From: Adenophora triphylla var. japonica
Taxonomy: Eukaryota; Streptophyta; Magnoliopsida; Asterales; Campanulaceae
Assembly (NCBI GenBank): GCA_022495995.1
Contig: JAFEMH010000978.1
Span: 124,001 to 188,000, forward strand
Direction: 5' to 3'
Length of the DNA: 64,000 nt
In this document: positions 10,526 through 21,166 of the stretch, in pieces
Layout: each line of letters begins with the position of its first letter
How positions within the stretch are numbered: the stretch's first letter is position 1
Notes under the pieces: generated by a model
The model's database searches: none
What the model was told of the DNA's origin: nothing
The model's input: only the letters and a program-made list of their open reading frames with translations
Position numbers and translations under genes: made by a program

Positions 10526-13500
10526 ATGGCACCTAAAGCACCATTCACTGATATGGTATGTTGTTCTTTACTTCATCTCTTTATTTTCTGCAAGTCTTTT
10601 GTTGAATCAGCCATTGTTGTACCAAGAAGCTTCGAAAACCCTTGTTTGATTTTTGTTCATAATTGCTTCATCTGTTAATCATTTTGAATGATTTCTGTTG
10701 GGTTTTGCTCGGATTTGTTGTTAGATTTTCTATATGTAATTTATTTTACGATCAACCAACTATTTGAGCACTAATTTTGAACTCTAATAATTTTTCATTC
10801 GAAAACCCATTTATATACTTTTGCCTTTTTCTTGGTGATTATGAGCAAAGTACGAATTTTTAATGTTATATTGTTAATCTACTGCTCAATGTGATCATTT
10901 TGACATGTTATTTGTTGATTTTGGTGAACTTTTGTTGAATCTCTGTTCTTATTGTTCTAAGTGTTCTTCGTGTTCATCATGTCTTCAACATGACTGTTCA
11001 TATGCCTTGAATGTTTATCACATGTTTTGGTTCAGTTGATTTTCACACATGTGTTTGTACTTAGAAATTTTTCATAAAATTTTATGCACTACTGTGAATA
11101 TCAACCGCATGATGTTGTTTGGAACCACCTTGATTGAAATCTCTAGATTCCAACCGCATGCACATTTTGAACCGCATGCACATTTCTAACCGCATACATC
11201 TTTGAACCGCATGCTTGTAAATTTTCTTTTTGCAACCGCATGCTAAGTTTGTTTGAGATATTACTAAGTATATAGGCTGGACACCATAAAATTCCTCTCT
11301 AAGCACCGCTTGCAGTGTGGGATAAACTTGGATTACAATGCCACGTACTAGTATAATCTTTTACATATTTTCTAAGTATTTTGTTGTATTCACAATTTAC
11401 TTGAGGTTTGAAGTTCTCAACATTTTCAACCGCATCATTTGCCAACCGCATAGATGCCCAAACCGCTTGTGAATTGTGAATCACTGTTTGGATCTAAACT
11501 CCTTTGTTTCATTTTATAGGATCCTAAATTCTTTATTCCTGGCCATGAGATTAATGAGACTGAGCTCCAAGGAGATGCTCTTGGTAGAGAATTGATCAGA
11601 AGACTAACTACCTCTGGAATCCTCCCTCTCTTCAACAAAGGCCAATCTTATATCATTCCGTCCTTTGTGGATCAGTTTTACTCCTCAGCTGTTCTAGGAG
11701 ACAGAGTATTATCAGATGGCACCAAGATCAAGTGCCTGGTTGGCAGTGTTGAAGGCTTCGATATATCCATTGATCATTTGGATATTAGAAGTACTTATAA
11801 TTTTCATGTCTCTGGATCCCCTATGGAGGTTGATCAGGAGGTTCTGGATGCAACCGCTCTGTCTACAGTTAATCTGACTTCTCTTTCTGGTTATTACAAG
11901 AAGAGAGCTAGAAGAGAGTTTGGAGAACTTATGAGCCACTTGGGCTATCTTGTAGGAGTGTCTGTATGTGGAAAGACTGGCAACCACAAAAACTTCACTT
12001 CTTCTCAATGGACTTACTGTTGTGCCATTTACAATGGTATTAAATTAAATTGGCCCAAGATCTTGATGAAGGAACTGGCTAGTTCCATTGATGCTTATCA
12101 ATCCAGAGTCAAGAATGAGCATCAAAGGTGGAGACCATTCTGCAGGCTCCTAACCGCGTTGTTTACAAGCTATCAACACTTGGAGGATCTCAGACTTTCA
12201 ACTCCTGAATTATCAGTGCCTATGGGTGAGGGAGACTCTCTTGGAACCAGGGTTTGTCACAACTTCAGATATTCCTTTGGAGATACCCAGTACAAGTTTC
12301 TTTATGATGCTGATACCCTCAACCCCAAGGAGTTCTATGTTGAAATGTCACCTGCAACCGCGGTTACTGCTCTTGGGAAAGCCATTAAGAAAGTCTCAAG
12401 GAAGAAGAATCTAGTCCTGGACCCTAAGCCTAAGAAATCTAAAACCGCACCATCTCAAACCGCTGGTGCTGGTCCAAGTTCTAAGGGTAAAGGGAAGATG
12501 AATCTGAGAGATGAACCTGATGAGGAGGAAGAAGAAGAGGAAGCTGGCATTGCCCCTCTCATCAAGAAAGCAAAGACTGTGAAGACTGCCACTGCAAATC
12601 TCTCTGAAGAAGATAAGGTTGCTTTTTACAAAGCAAAAATTGATAAGTTGGAGAGAAGGGCTGCAGTGAAGAAAGTTGCCAAGGGTCAACCAACAACTTC
12701 TGAACCGCTTGCTACTTCTCAACCGCAAGTTCAACCGCCACCCCAACCGCAACCAATTCCTCAAACTCAACCGCCTCCCTCTCCAACCATATCTCCTGCT
12801 CCAACTCCTCCTTCTTCACCCATTCAAACTCAAACCTCTTCTCCAATTCCTACCCAACATATTTCTCCTTCCAAATCCCTTTCTCCTAAACCTCTTTCTC
12901 CATCTCCTCCTCCCAAAACTGCAACCGCTCAGGGGGAGAATCCCAAGAAGAGGAGGTTCAAACAAATGGCCAAGAAAACAACTCCTCCAAAGAAACACTA
13001 TCTTCATACCATTGCCAAATCCAACATCAAAATACCTGATGAAACCTCCTCCTACTTTGATAAATCCTCCTCCATATCCAATTCAAATTCATCATCTCCT
13101 TCTGAATTTCAAACCCCTCAAAATCAAGCCACCTCAAATCCCAAAGCCTTTACTGAATGGACATCCAAGCCATCAGCAGGCCCAGCCCATTCAACCTCTA
13201 GACTTAAATCTCCAACTCCTTCACCACAAAATTCACCTATACACCAATCATCCCCTCACAACTCAAACCGCACCCAAAATTCCCCTTCTAAATCCCCTAT
13301 CTCTTCCCCACAAAAATCCAACTCAACTCATTCCAACACAATCACTTCAACTACTCCTTCTGCTTCTATTCCTATACCAACCGCCCCTATACCAACCGCC
13401 CCTATCCCAACTGCCCCTATCCCAACCGCCCCTATCCCAACCGCCCCCATACCAACCGCCCCCATTCCAACCGCCCCCATCTCAACTCAAACCTCATCCC

Positions 13501-14651
13501 CTTACACAGTTCCTGCCTCACGCATTTTCCAAACCCTATTATCTCAAATGCCTCAAACCGCCCCTCCTACTTATTCTGAACCGCCTCCTTCCTTCACCTT
13601 TATTCCTTCATCATCAACCGCTCCTCCACCCTCTGACTACTCCCAAATCCTTTCCACCCTTCATCTTATTCAGTCCCAACTCCTGATAAACCAAGGCCAC
13701 ATTGTCAAGCTAACCGCTTCCAATGCCTCCCTTGAAGCTTCCAACCGCTCCCTTCAAAAACTTGCTGAATCTCAGTCCCATCTGATTGCCTCTCAAACCC
13801 TACAAATGGCTGATCATAAGAACTCCTTAAAAAGTTTTGCTCAGAGACTTGATGCCATTAAGGGGGAGAAGGATATTGCAAACATTGTTAAAGCCTCAGC
13901 TGACTCTTGCTTTGAAAATTTCAAGAAGGAGTTATCTGAAGGTATCATTCAAATCCAATCATTTGGAGACTCTGACCTCAAAGAAATGATTTCTCAACTC
14001 TCAGCCGCCTCCAAAACCGCCTTTGATTCCCTCCAGGCTGAATTCCTCAAAACCGCCAATTCCCAACCGCTTCCTACTCAAGATATTCAAACCTCTCTGA
14101 ATGCGATTGAGACTAATATTCTTGGTGGAATTGATAGTATCAAATCCTTGATGGAGGTCAACACAAATTCTTTGAATGATGATCTGGCTGCCAAGTTGAA
14201 TACTATCAAGGATGAATTTAATGACCGCCTTGAAAACATCAAGATAGGATTCACCACTAAACTTGAAGCCACAGTCAATGAATTAAAATCCTCCATCCAA
14301 GTATTTGTTGATCTTGATCCCATGGTGAAGCTATCTCTGTTCGGACCGCGGCGGTTCGGGGAGATTCACACCTTGTTCAATTCTTTGAACTCCTCCTTTC
14401 AAACCTCAATTGGTGAGCTATCTGATCAAGTGTCTGATAACTCCAAGGCAGTCTCTGATGCCAATCTCAAGATTGATTCTCAAGCAAATATCTTAGAAAG
14501 ATTGGTGACCGCTCAAGGAAGGACCGCAGATGAGGTGAGAAGAATTAGAAAATCTTTGAAGTCTGAAACCTCTGCCTCAAATCTTGCAAGGAACCCAGAG
14601 ATCAACCAACCGCAGCAGCAGCAGCAAGGTGAAGAACCGCACCAACCTTAG
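10526..14651 (+). CDS. Copia-1 accessory (env-position) gene, two exons, 1053 residues
   Basis: Exon 1 is 10526-10555 (ten codons), intron 10556-11519 (GTATGT to TATAG), exon 2 11520-14651. The join keeps phase 0 and exon 2 is open throughout, so splicing gives one 1053-residue protein. Residues 1-330 look globular. An acidic E-run is near 345, a lysine-rich stretch follows, residues about 400-720 are Pro/Ser/Gln-rich with seven P-I-P-T-A repeats (about 628-668), and about 724-1024 are rich in heptad-like leucine/lysine/glutamate, suggesting coiled coil. The end is Gln-rich. I see no signal peptide or membrane segment, which argues against a true envelope protein although it sits where SIRE env-like frames sit. 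Function unknown. Its N-terminal part may belong to the loosely defined plant transposon protein domains; this needs a profile search. Confidence 0.75.
11103..11466 (+). repeat. AACCGC cluster in the accessory-gene intron
   Basis: Nine plus-strand copies at about 11103, 11152, 11170, 11188, 11205, 11234, 11428, 11444 and 11461. Eight continue as AACCGCAT. They are in intronic sequence, so protein coding cannot explain them. Confidence 0.85.
13371..13490 (+). repeat. 15-bp tandem repeat encoding P-I-P-T-A
   Basis: Seven near-identical 15-bp units (CCTATACCAACCGCC type) followed by a decayed eighth. Six units contain AACCGC, one AACTGC. Expansion keeps the reading frame of the accessory protein. 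Confidence 0.9.
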
Positions 14652-15170
14652 AACCGCTTTTGCTCTGTAATTTTTTTTGATAAACTCTTTTGTTGTTGGA
14701 CCGCACCCTCTTTGTATTTCCTTTAGTCCAACTTTTGTTTTTTTTGCAACCCTGTAATTTTCTTTCATTCCTTTTTGTAACCGCCTGAGGAATTAATGGA
14801 AATTGCATCATGGTTCCAAAAACCTTGTTCATATCAAACTGCTTGTTTGTAGAACAATGAAACCTCATATGGTATTTAAACCTCATTCAAATATTTTCTA
14901 ACTTAAAAATCACTATTTTGAATTGATGTTTAAACATTCAGTTTAAACCGCACTTTGAACTTAAACTCATATTTCTTAAGTGCACTGAATGCATTTCTCT
15001 ACTTTCCATATTGTAATTTTTTTTCTCTTAGAAAGTATAGAAATCTATAGCTTAAGCTAAGTGTGTGCATTGACTTGGGACATGATTTACCATGTTAATT
15101 CTTATGGACATGTTTTTTACCAAGTACAATGTTTGCTTTAGTTATAGTAGGTAATGGCATCAATCAAATA

Positions 15171-15178
15171 GGGGGAGA
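15171..15178 (+). promoter_or_regulatory. Copia-1 polypurine tract
   Basis: GGGGGAGA directly before the 3' LTR, the expected plus-strand primer site. Confidence 0.85.
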
Positions 15179-15179
15179 T

Positions 15180-16669
15180 TGTTGGGTATGCATGTTTTAA
15201 CCCTCCTATATTTATATTAGATTTGATTGATACCATAACCTCCTGTCTATTTTAAGGACTTTAGGACCCTATGTAATGAAGCTTAGACTTCAATTTTTTA
15301 GTTAAGTCCATTTTATAGATTAGGCTTGAAGACTGGCACAGACTCATTGGAATTGAGAGTTGCAGTTCAGAAGTTTCAAACCGCTTCTTTGGAACCGCCC
15401 TAGCAAAACCGCCCTTAGCATTTGCTTGGTGAAATCCTTTGTTTGAAACTACTCTTGAACTACTCAAGTGCAACCGCCCTATGATGAACCGCACCTTGCA
15501 GCTCATTATCAACCGCACTTTGCAACCTCACTGGAGTTACCAACCGCACTTGTCAAACCGCCTGTACTCCAGAACCGCCCCCAATGATTGAGACTTGAAG
15601 TAAACCGCTCTTTGACTTTGTGATCCACATCAGCAATATCCAATGTCAACCACCTTATCTTGTCACGTGATTCAAAGTCAGAGAAGATCTGCAAGGATCT
15701 TGAAAAGGTGACAGGTGTCCAAACCTCATTGCTTGCAATTTGGAGCATTATCGGCTTTATCTGCAACTACTGTACCAAAGGACAAAAGTGGTTGCTGTGG
15801 ACCAATAAGAAAGCATCAAGTACTGTCCTTCAATAGCTGTGTCCAACGGCTACATTTTGGATGCTTGAGTATAAATACCCCTAATCTTCACCATTTGAAG
15901 ATTGCTTGAAAAATTAGAGAAATTGTGTGTTCATGAGAAGTTGAAGCTCTGCCCAGAAATTCTTAGTCCTTTGAATCTTCATCTTCAAACTTCAAGAAAT
16001 ATTCCCAAGCCCAGAAATCAAGCCTTAACACTTTCAAGAATCATTGTGCTCTACATCTCACAGATTTAAAGAGCCTTGATCTTGTTCTCACACACACACC
16101 TCATTTGTTCTAATCACATAGATTAAACACTTGAGATACATCGTTATAGTTTTGGATTTGTTCTTCATAGTAAAGATTTTATTGTACTTTGTAATCTCTC
16201 AAATACTTAATATAAAATCTCTCTTAGAAATCCAAGACTAACCATCTTGGTAGTGGACGTAGATCGTTTATCGATTGAACCACTCCAAATAGCGTGTTCT
16301 TACTTTCTGCAATTATATTTCTTGTGCTTACTAATTATTTATCTTTGTCTCTGTTTGATCTTTATTTAGATATCCATTATTGTGAAATAGTGTTTGGAGT
16401 TAACATTGTCAAAACCTCACTTGTTTGTAAACCGCACGTACCAACTACTTTGTTAAAACCGCTTTACAAACCTCCTCTATCAAAACCACTTTGTAACTCT
16501 AAATATTCCGCTGTGCATTTTACACTTTCACTTGCAGTCTATTATCAACTGCAAGAGGATCTTGTAAGCAAGAGGTTTAGTTTTTAAAAGAGGGCGAAAA
16601 ATTTTAAACAACTATTCACCCCCCCCTCTAGCTGTATTTTCACCCTTGTTGCCACCTTTGGGACCAACA
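15180..16669 (+). repeat. Copia-1 3' LTR
   Basis: 1490 bp, ending GGGACCAACA before the AGGAA duplication. It has ten AACCGC words at 15379-15608, TATAAATA at 15870-15877, and two further words near 16430 and 16457. Confidence 0.95.
15379..15608 (+). promoter_or_regulatory. AACCGC cluster in the LTR U3 region
   Basis: Ten copies in 230 bp, all in the element's sense orientation, several spaced 14-17 bp apart, and ending 262 bp before the TATA box. The 5' LTR has the equivalent block. The placement is that of an enhancer-like array; function is inference. Confidence 0.65.
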
Positions 16670-16674
16670 AGGAA

Positions 16675-18060
16675 CATTTTGAAATTAAGGAGAAGTCCAA
16701 AAACTTTAAAGAAGTTATATCAAAGGGAAAGAAGAAAAATAACACTTTGGTATTAAAAAAAAATACTAAAAGACTTAGGTTCCAAGAATATTAGGGTTTC
16801 GAAATAGAAAGTTTCTGAAGAAGGAAACTTTCCAAATAAAGAAGGTTACCCAAAAGAGAAGAGGGACCGTAATTAGGAAGCTATCAAGGAATTAGACTTT
16901 CATGGAAAGGAATGAACCTAAGTTTCCTCGTGAGAAAAGATCTATAAGAAGAAAGTTTCTAAAATTAAGAAACTGCTAAATTAGAAAAGTTCCTAAAAAA
17001 TAGAAAGTTAGTTAACCAGTTAAGGTGAGTCTAAGAGTAACTCATAGGTTAACTAAGGAAAGGAAGTATAGGTACATAAGAAGTAATAAACGATTACTTG
17101 TGCCTAAGTTATGTTATTACGTGATTGTAGATTTCGCGTAAAGGCGTTGCTTAAGGAAGGAAAGCAAAGCTAAGATAAGGAATTACGTTCCTAAACACTT
17201 CGTGTATCAATTTCGTTGGAAACTCCATCGAGTCTTTTCAAAACATGAATGCTATCTGTGGCTGATAGTACTTTTCTAAAATACTCCTGTGAAATGTATC
17301 GTCATTGGGAATTCCTTATTCTATGATATGATCTTGTTCATGGAATATCTTCAAGTATTGAAAATTGCTATGTGTGTTCACGTACCTATGAATGCACTAT
17401 ATATTATGACTTGTATTAAATGATGCATGCTAGTCAAGTATTATTATATAACATGAAATGATGCATGTTACCTGTGAATGTATTATGACTTGTATGAAAT
17501 GATGCATGCCAGTCAAGTTTTACACTATGCTTAATGTAAAGTAAGTGTAAGGGAAATTCGACATCAATGTAGGTGATCGATATTGGGAGTACTCAATGTA
17601 GGGTATATCCTATGAAATTGACGGAAGTGATGAAAGTATAACTAAATGCGTAGTGGCCACACTTTCCTTGCTTACCATATATATGTACATGTTTGATTAT
17701 AACCTATCCTTGAATATAATTCTTTGGATCCGTTCATTCCGGTCGTCTCTTCATTGAACCGAAGGGACCACGTATGAACTTACTGGGCATTGTTCGCTCA
17801 TTCCTTCATTTCTTTTTCCCCCAGGATCGAAATAGAGAAGAAGGAGAACCGTCACCAGGAAGAGACGGAGCATTTAAGTAGAAGTAATTAGTTATTTAAT
17901 GATTCCGAATTTCAGAACTTTTATTAGTACTAGTAGTTGTACTTAGCCGTTACATTTGATTTTTCCGCATTGATGTAATGGTTTGAATTAAGTTACCGTT
18001 ATGAATCCGTTTTTGGGATATTATTCATGTTTATGGATTTATTGAATTTATGGAAATTCG
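16675..18060 (+). other. Right-hand part of the solo LTR; no gene
   Basis: No gag or pol homology. A direct duplication of about 60-70 bp (ATTATGACTTGTAT...AATGATGCATGC) lies at about 17395-17520. Confidence 0.7.
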
Positions 18061-18456
18061 GGGTCGTTACAGGTGGTGGGTGGGGTGGGTGGGTGGGGGT
18101 GGTGAGTGGATTGGGGTAGGAGTTGTTAAAAATAAATTTAAAATGATTTTTTTTTACTCGATCGGGGGTGGTGGTGGTGGGTGGGGTGGGGTGGTTGGGG
18201 ATGGTGAGTGGATTGGGGGAGGAGTTGTTAAAAATAAATTAATTTTTTTTTACTCGACGGGGTTGGTAGTGGTGAGTAGGGTGGGGGTGGTGGTGGTGAT
18301 TTGGGTCGGTAAATTTGTAGTTAACTCAATTGAACATTTTTTGGAAAATATTTTTCTTATCAAATAGTCGAAAACATGTTTATCTCATTTTCTAAAAAAT
18401 ATTTTGTAAGAAATTATTTTTCGAAAAATGTTTTACGCTAAACAAACGAAGCCTTA

Positions 18457-19428
18457 GTAGTAGCAAGCAGTACAGTTTATACGTAATACTCTCTCTGTTC
18501 CAAACCAAACTGAATCATCTTTTTTGTCCCAAGCTAAATTAAATTTTGAAACATTTTCTTCAAAATAGTGTCCCTAAATGATTTTTTACAATTTTTTTTA
18601 GTGACCCATTATATATTTGCAAAAAAAAAATTAAAAAAAAATAAAAATGAATAACTAGAATATATCTATAGTATAAATTAAACCCCCCAATGAACAGTTA
18701 CAATCGACAAATTTCCCATTTTGCCCTCACTATTTAGTCCTTTTCCCATTTTGCCCTTTACTATTCGAAGTGTAAGGCCCTCGCTGACGAGCTTGAGGTT
18801 AATCCAACAGCGCTTGGTTGAAATTGAACCCAGGAGGAGACGACGACGGAAAGCTAGGTTTAGGGTTATGGTTTTGGTGGTTGAAGAACTCATTAGGGGC
18901 AAACGGAAGGGGAGGAGACTGTTGGTGAGTCCACGGCGGAAGAGGAGGGGGGCGGAAGAGGAGATCGTGGCCGCCGTTGGCTGGAAACGAAGATAATGGC
19001 GGTTGATGAAAAGGAAGAGTGGGACCTACTACAGCGACGGCGGGATCGTGAGGAAGTGGGCCGAGACGATGAAGGAGGAGTTGGGGGTTGGTGGGGAGGG
19101 TTTTTTGAGCGGTTGGAGGAGGAATCGACCACCGTCCAGGGAGGCACGTCACCACCTCCGCCGGCCATGTTGCTTGCTTTGGTGGTATATATATATATAT
19201 ATATTTACATTTTTTGTATTAAAAATATGCATTTTTAGAATGAACCTTCAATGAAAAAAGGTCATTTATTTTGAGGCGAGAAAGGAGTATGATTTTTGTA
19301 TTTAATACGAAAGGAGTAAGATTTTTGTAGTTCATAAATTTTCTCATTGAAAATTGTTTTAAGCTTTTTATTTGTATGAACTGTGTAAATTATAAGGGTA
19401 TTTTTGGAAATAGGTAGTAATAATGAAA
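18457..19428. other. Intergenic; GC-rich open stretch of unknown meaning
   Basis: From 18685 to 19170 the sequence is much GC-richer than its surroundings and open in several frames on both strands. The minus strand gives Pro/Ser-rich frames of 91 and 118 codons starting at 19168 and 19155. Nothing resembles a known protein, and openness in several frames at once is expected from high GC. It could be a captured or decayed first exon. A TA microsatellite follows at about 19184-19203. Confidence 0.35.
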
Positions 19429-19430
19429 TA

Positions 19431-19714
19431 CTCCCTCCGTCCAACCTCACTTGACACCCAAGATGTGGGCACAAGAACTAAAAAAAAAAGAATAAAATAA
19501 AAAAAAATGTTTGGTAGAAAATGAAGAGAGAGAATGAGTGGGATAAATAGTAGTGTTGGTTGAATAAATTGAGTGATGGAAAATGAAGAGAGAGAATGAG
19601 TGGTGGGGTCCATCTAATATAAAATATAAAAAGTAGGCTATTTTTGGGAGGTGTCAAGTGAGCTGAGACGGCCCAAAATGAAAATAAGTGTCAAGTGAGC
19701 TGGGACGGATGGAG
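19431..19714. mobile_element. Stowaway MITE
   Basis: 284 bp with termini CTCCCTCCGTCC and the complement at the right (GGGACGGATGGAG), flanked by TA on both sides. Subterminal TCACTTGACACC matches GTGTCAAGTGAGC at the other end. Confidence 0.9.
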
Positions 19715-19899
19715 TATATTCTTTGGCTGTTAATAAGGTGTGTTCCTGAGTTTTAAGAACGACAGAAAGAGAATGAAAATTGAAGAAATTTAAAATAATT
19801 TTCTTGCTAATCTTGCTTTCGAGATTTTTTTTTTTTAAAGGAAATGGAGGGAAAGAGTAGGATTTTTTTGAGCATTTCCCTCCTACACAATCTTTCTAA

Positions 19900-21163
19900 G
19901 GGTTTGTTCCCGAGTTTTATAAATGAGAAAAAGGAAAGGAAGGAAGGAAGGAAAGGAAATGAGAGGAAATCTAAGGCCCCGTTTGGTTCGATGAAAAAAA
20001 AGTGAATGAATGAAATGGTCAATGAAATGGATTTCTTGAAGGAATTGGAAAGGAATGAAAAGTGGTCAAACCTCATGTTTGGTTGGCATGGAATGGAATG
20101 AAATTTTCATTCCATTTCTTCAACAATCATGTTTTATTTGAAAATACAAATTATAGAAATGAAATGATAACATATAAAATTTCCAATTTACCCTTCTTTC
20201 AAAAAAATAATATGATTGTTTTTGGGTGTGGGGTGGGGGGTTGGGGTGGGATAGGCAGGGATATTAAAAAAGAGTAAATTTTTTTTTTTTTGGGGGAGGT
20301 AGGTAGGGGAGTTACACAAAATGAGTAATTTTTTTTTTTAGGTGGGTGTGGGTGGGGTGGGGCAGGCAGGGGAGTTACAAAAAATGAGTAAATTTTTTTT
20401 ATTTTTTGGACGGAGGTGGGTGGGGTGGGGTAGGCAGGGGAGTTACAAAAAATGAGTAAATTTTATTTTTTTGGGTGGGTGGTGTGGGGTAGGTAGGGTA
20501 GTTACAAAAAATGAGTAAAATTTTTTTTTTTTTTTAGGGGAGGGGGGTGGGTGGGGTAGGCTGGGCAGGGGGTGATTTGGGTTGGATTGGTATTTTGGTC
20601 ATAAAATTTTGTAAAAATTCATTCCAATGGAATGGAATTCATTTTCATCCAATTTTGGAAGGAAATTTCATTCATTTTGGAATGGAATTTTTTTCAAAAA
20701 AATGAACAGAACATGCTCAATGAAAAAGTAAAAAGGAATTGTCCATTCCATTCCCCCATTTTTTCTCACTTTACCACGAACCAAACGGGGCCTAATATAT
20801 TTTTTTAAAGTTGTTTTCGAGTTTTTTTAAGAAGGAAGTGGAAGGAAAATGAAGGAATTTTTTTTTTTAAATTTTCTCTCCTACAAAATTCTCCCAAAAG
20901 TGGGAGGAATTGGATAGAAATGAAATCTTATATAATAATATTTTTGATTAAACCTATTTTATCCCTCAAATATAACTCTCTCTTCCTTTTATTAAAAATA
21001 CAACTGTAATTCAATTTTTTTTCACTTTTTTTTTTCACTTAAACTTAGGAGCACTTCAAGAAATTTATAAATTCCCTCCTCTCTCTTCTTTCCCTTCCCC
21101 TTCCCCTTCCCCTTCTCTCCCCTCCATTTCTTTTTCCTCCTTTAAAAACTCGAGAGTGAACCC
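19900..21163. mobile_element. Tourist-like element (GGGTTTGTTCCCGAG ends), interrupted
   Basis: GGGTTTGTTCCCGAG at the left pairs with the complement of GGGTTCACTCTCGAG at the right. It is flanked by TAA at 19897-19899 and 21164-21166. The interior is purine-rich on the left arm and pyrimidine-rich on the right arm (GGAAGGAAGG versus CCTTCCCCTTCC). Another element is inserted at 19975. Related end sequences near 19740 and 21410 suggest it landed in an older relative. Confidence 0.75.
19975..20792. mobile_element. Tourist-like MITE with 16-bp perfect ends, nested
   Basis: GGCCCCGTTTGGTTCG at 19975 and its exact complement ending at 20792, flanked by TAA on both sides. The 818-bp interior has five G-rich modules alternating with AGTTACAAAAAATGAGTAA plus poly-T at about 20230-20570. 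No coding capacity. Confidence 0.9.
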
Positions 21164-21166
21164 TAA

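Larger units (their letters stand above)
2651..16669 (+). mobile_element. Copia-1: SIRE/Maximus-like Ty1-copia retrotransposon with an extra 3' gene
   Basis: A 14.0-kb element bounded by LTRs starting TGTTGGGTATG and ending GGGACCAACA, with a perfect AGGAA target duplication (2646-2650 and 16670-16674). Internal order is primer site, gag, protease, integrase, reverse transcriptase/RNase H, then a second transcription unit with an intron, then the polypurine tract. Integrase before reverse transcriptase places it in Ty1/copia. Great length, 1.49-kb LTRs and an extra gene after pol fit the SIRE/Maximus lineage. gag to integrase is broken by frameshifts; the 3' half is open. Confidence 0.92.
1399..18071 (+). 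mobile_element. Solo LTR (about 2.65 kb) of a Ty3-type element, split by Copia-1
   Basis: It begins TGTAAAGACCCG and ends GGGGTCGTTACA, so the ends are the inverted pair TGTAA...TTACA. It is flanked by the 5-bp duplication GGTGG (1394-1398 and 18072-18076). Without Copia-1 it is 1399-2650 joined to 16670-18071. It has a TATA-like TATAAATAA near 1580 but no gag or pol, which is why I call it a solo LTR left by recombination. Assignment to Ty3/gypsy rests on the familiar look of such LTR ends and is inference. Confidence 0.75.
739..18453. mobile_element. Tourist-like (PIF/Harbinger) non-autonomous element, split by a nested insertion
   Basis: The ends are imperfect terminal inverted repeats: GGTTTAGTTTGTTTGG at 739 and the complement of GGCTTCGTTTGTTTAG ending at 18453, flanked by TTA at 736-738 and 18454-18456. 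A 3-bp TTA duplication is the mark of PIF/Harbinger MITEs. The interior carries repeated modules of about 70-80 bp made of a GT/G-rich run plus TTAAAAATAAATTTAAAATGATT and an A/T run. They run in opposite orientations around 1150-1180, so they can fold back. No transposase frame is present. A solo LTR sits inside at 1399. Confidence 0.75.

Noticed and set aside
12676..13686. 336-codon Leu/Pro-rich plus-strand frame
   Set aside because: Shadow in another frame of the accessory gene's proline-rich section.
10526..14651. True viral envelope gene
   Set aside because: No signal peptide, membrane anchor or glycoprotein-like cysteines are visible; only the position matches.
18678..19254. Proline- or arginine-rich frames on both strands as a real gene
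   Set aside because: Several overlapping frames are open at once in a GC-rich patch and none resembles a known protein; kept only as a low-confidence region.
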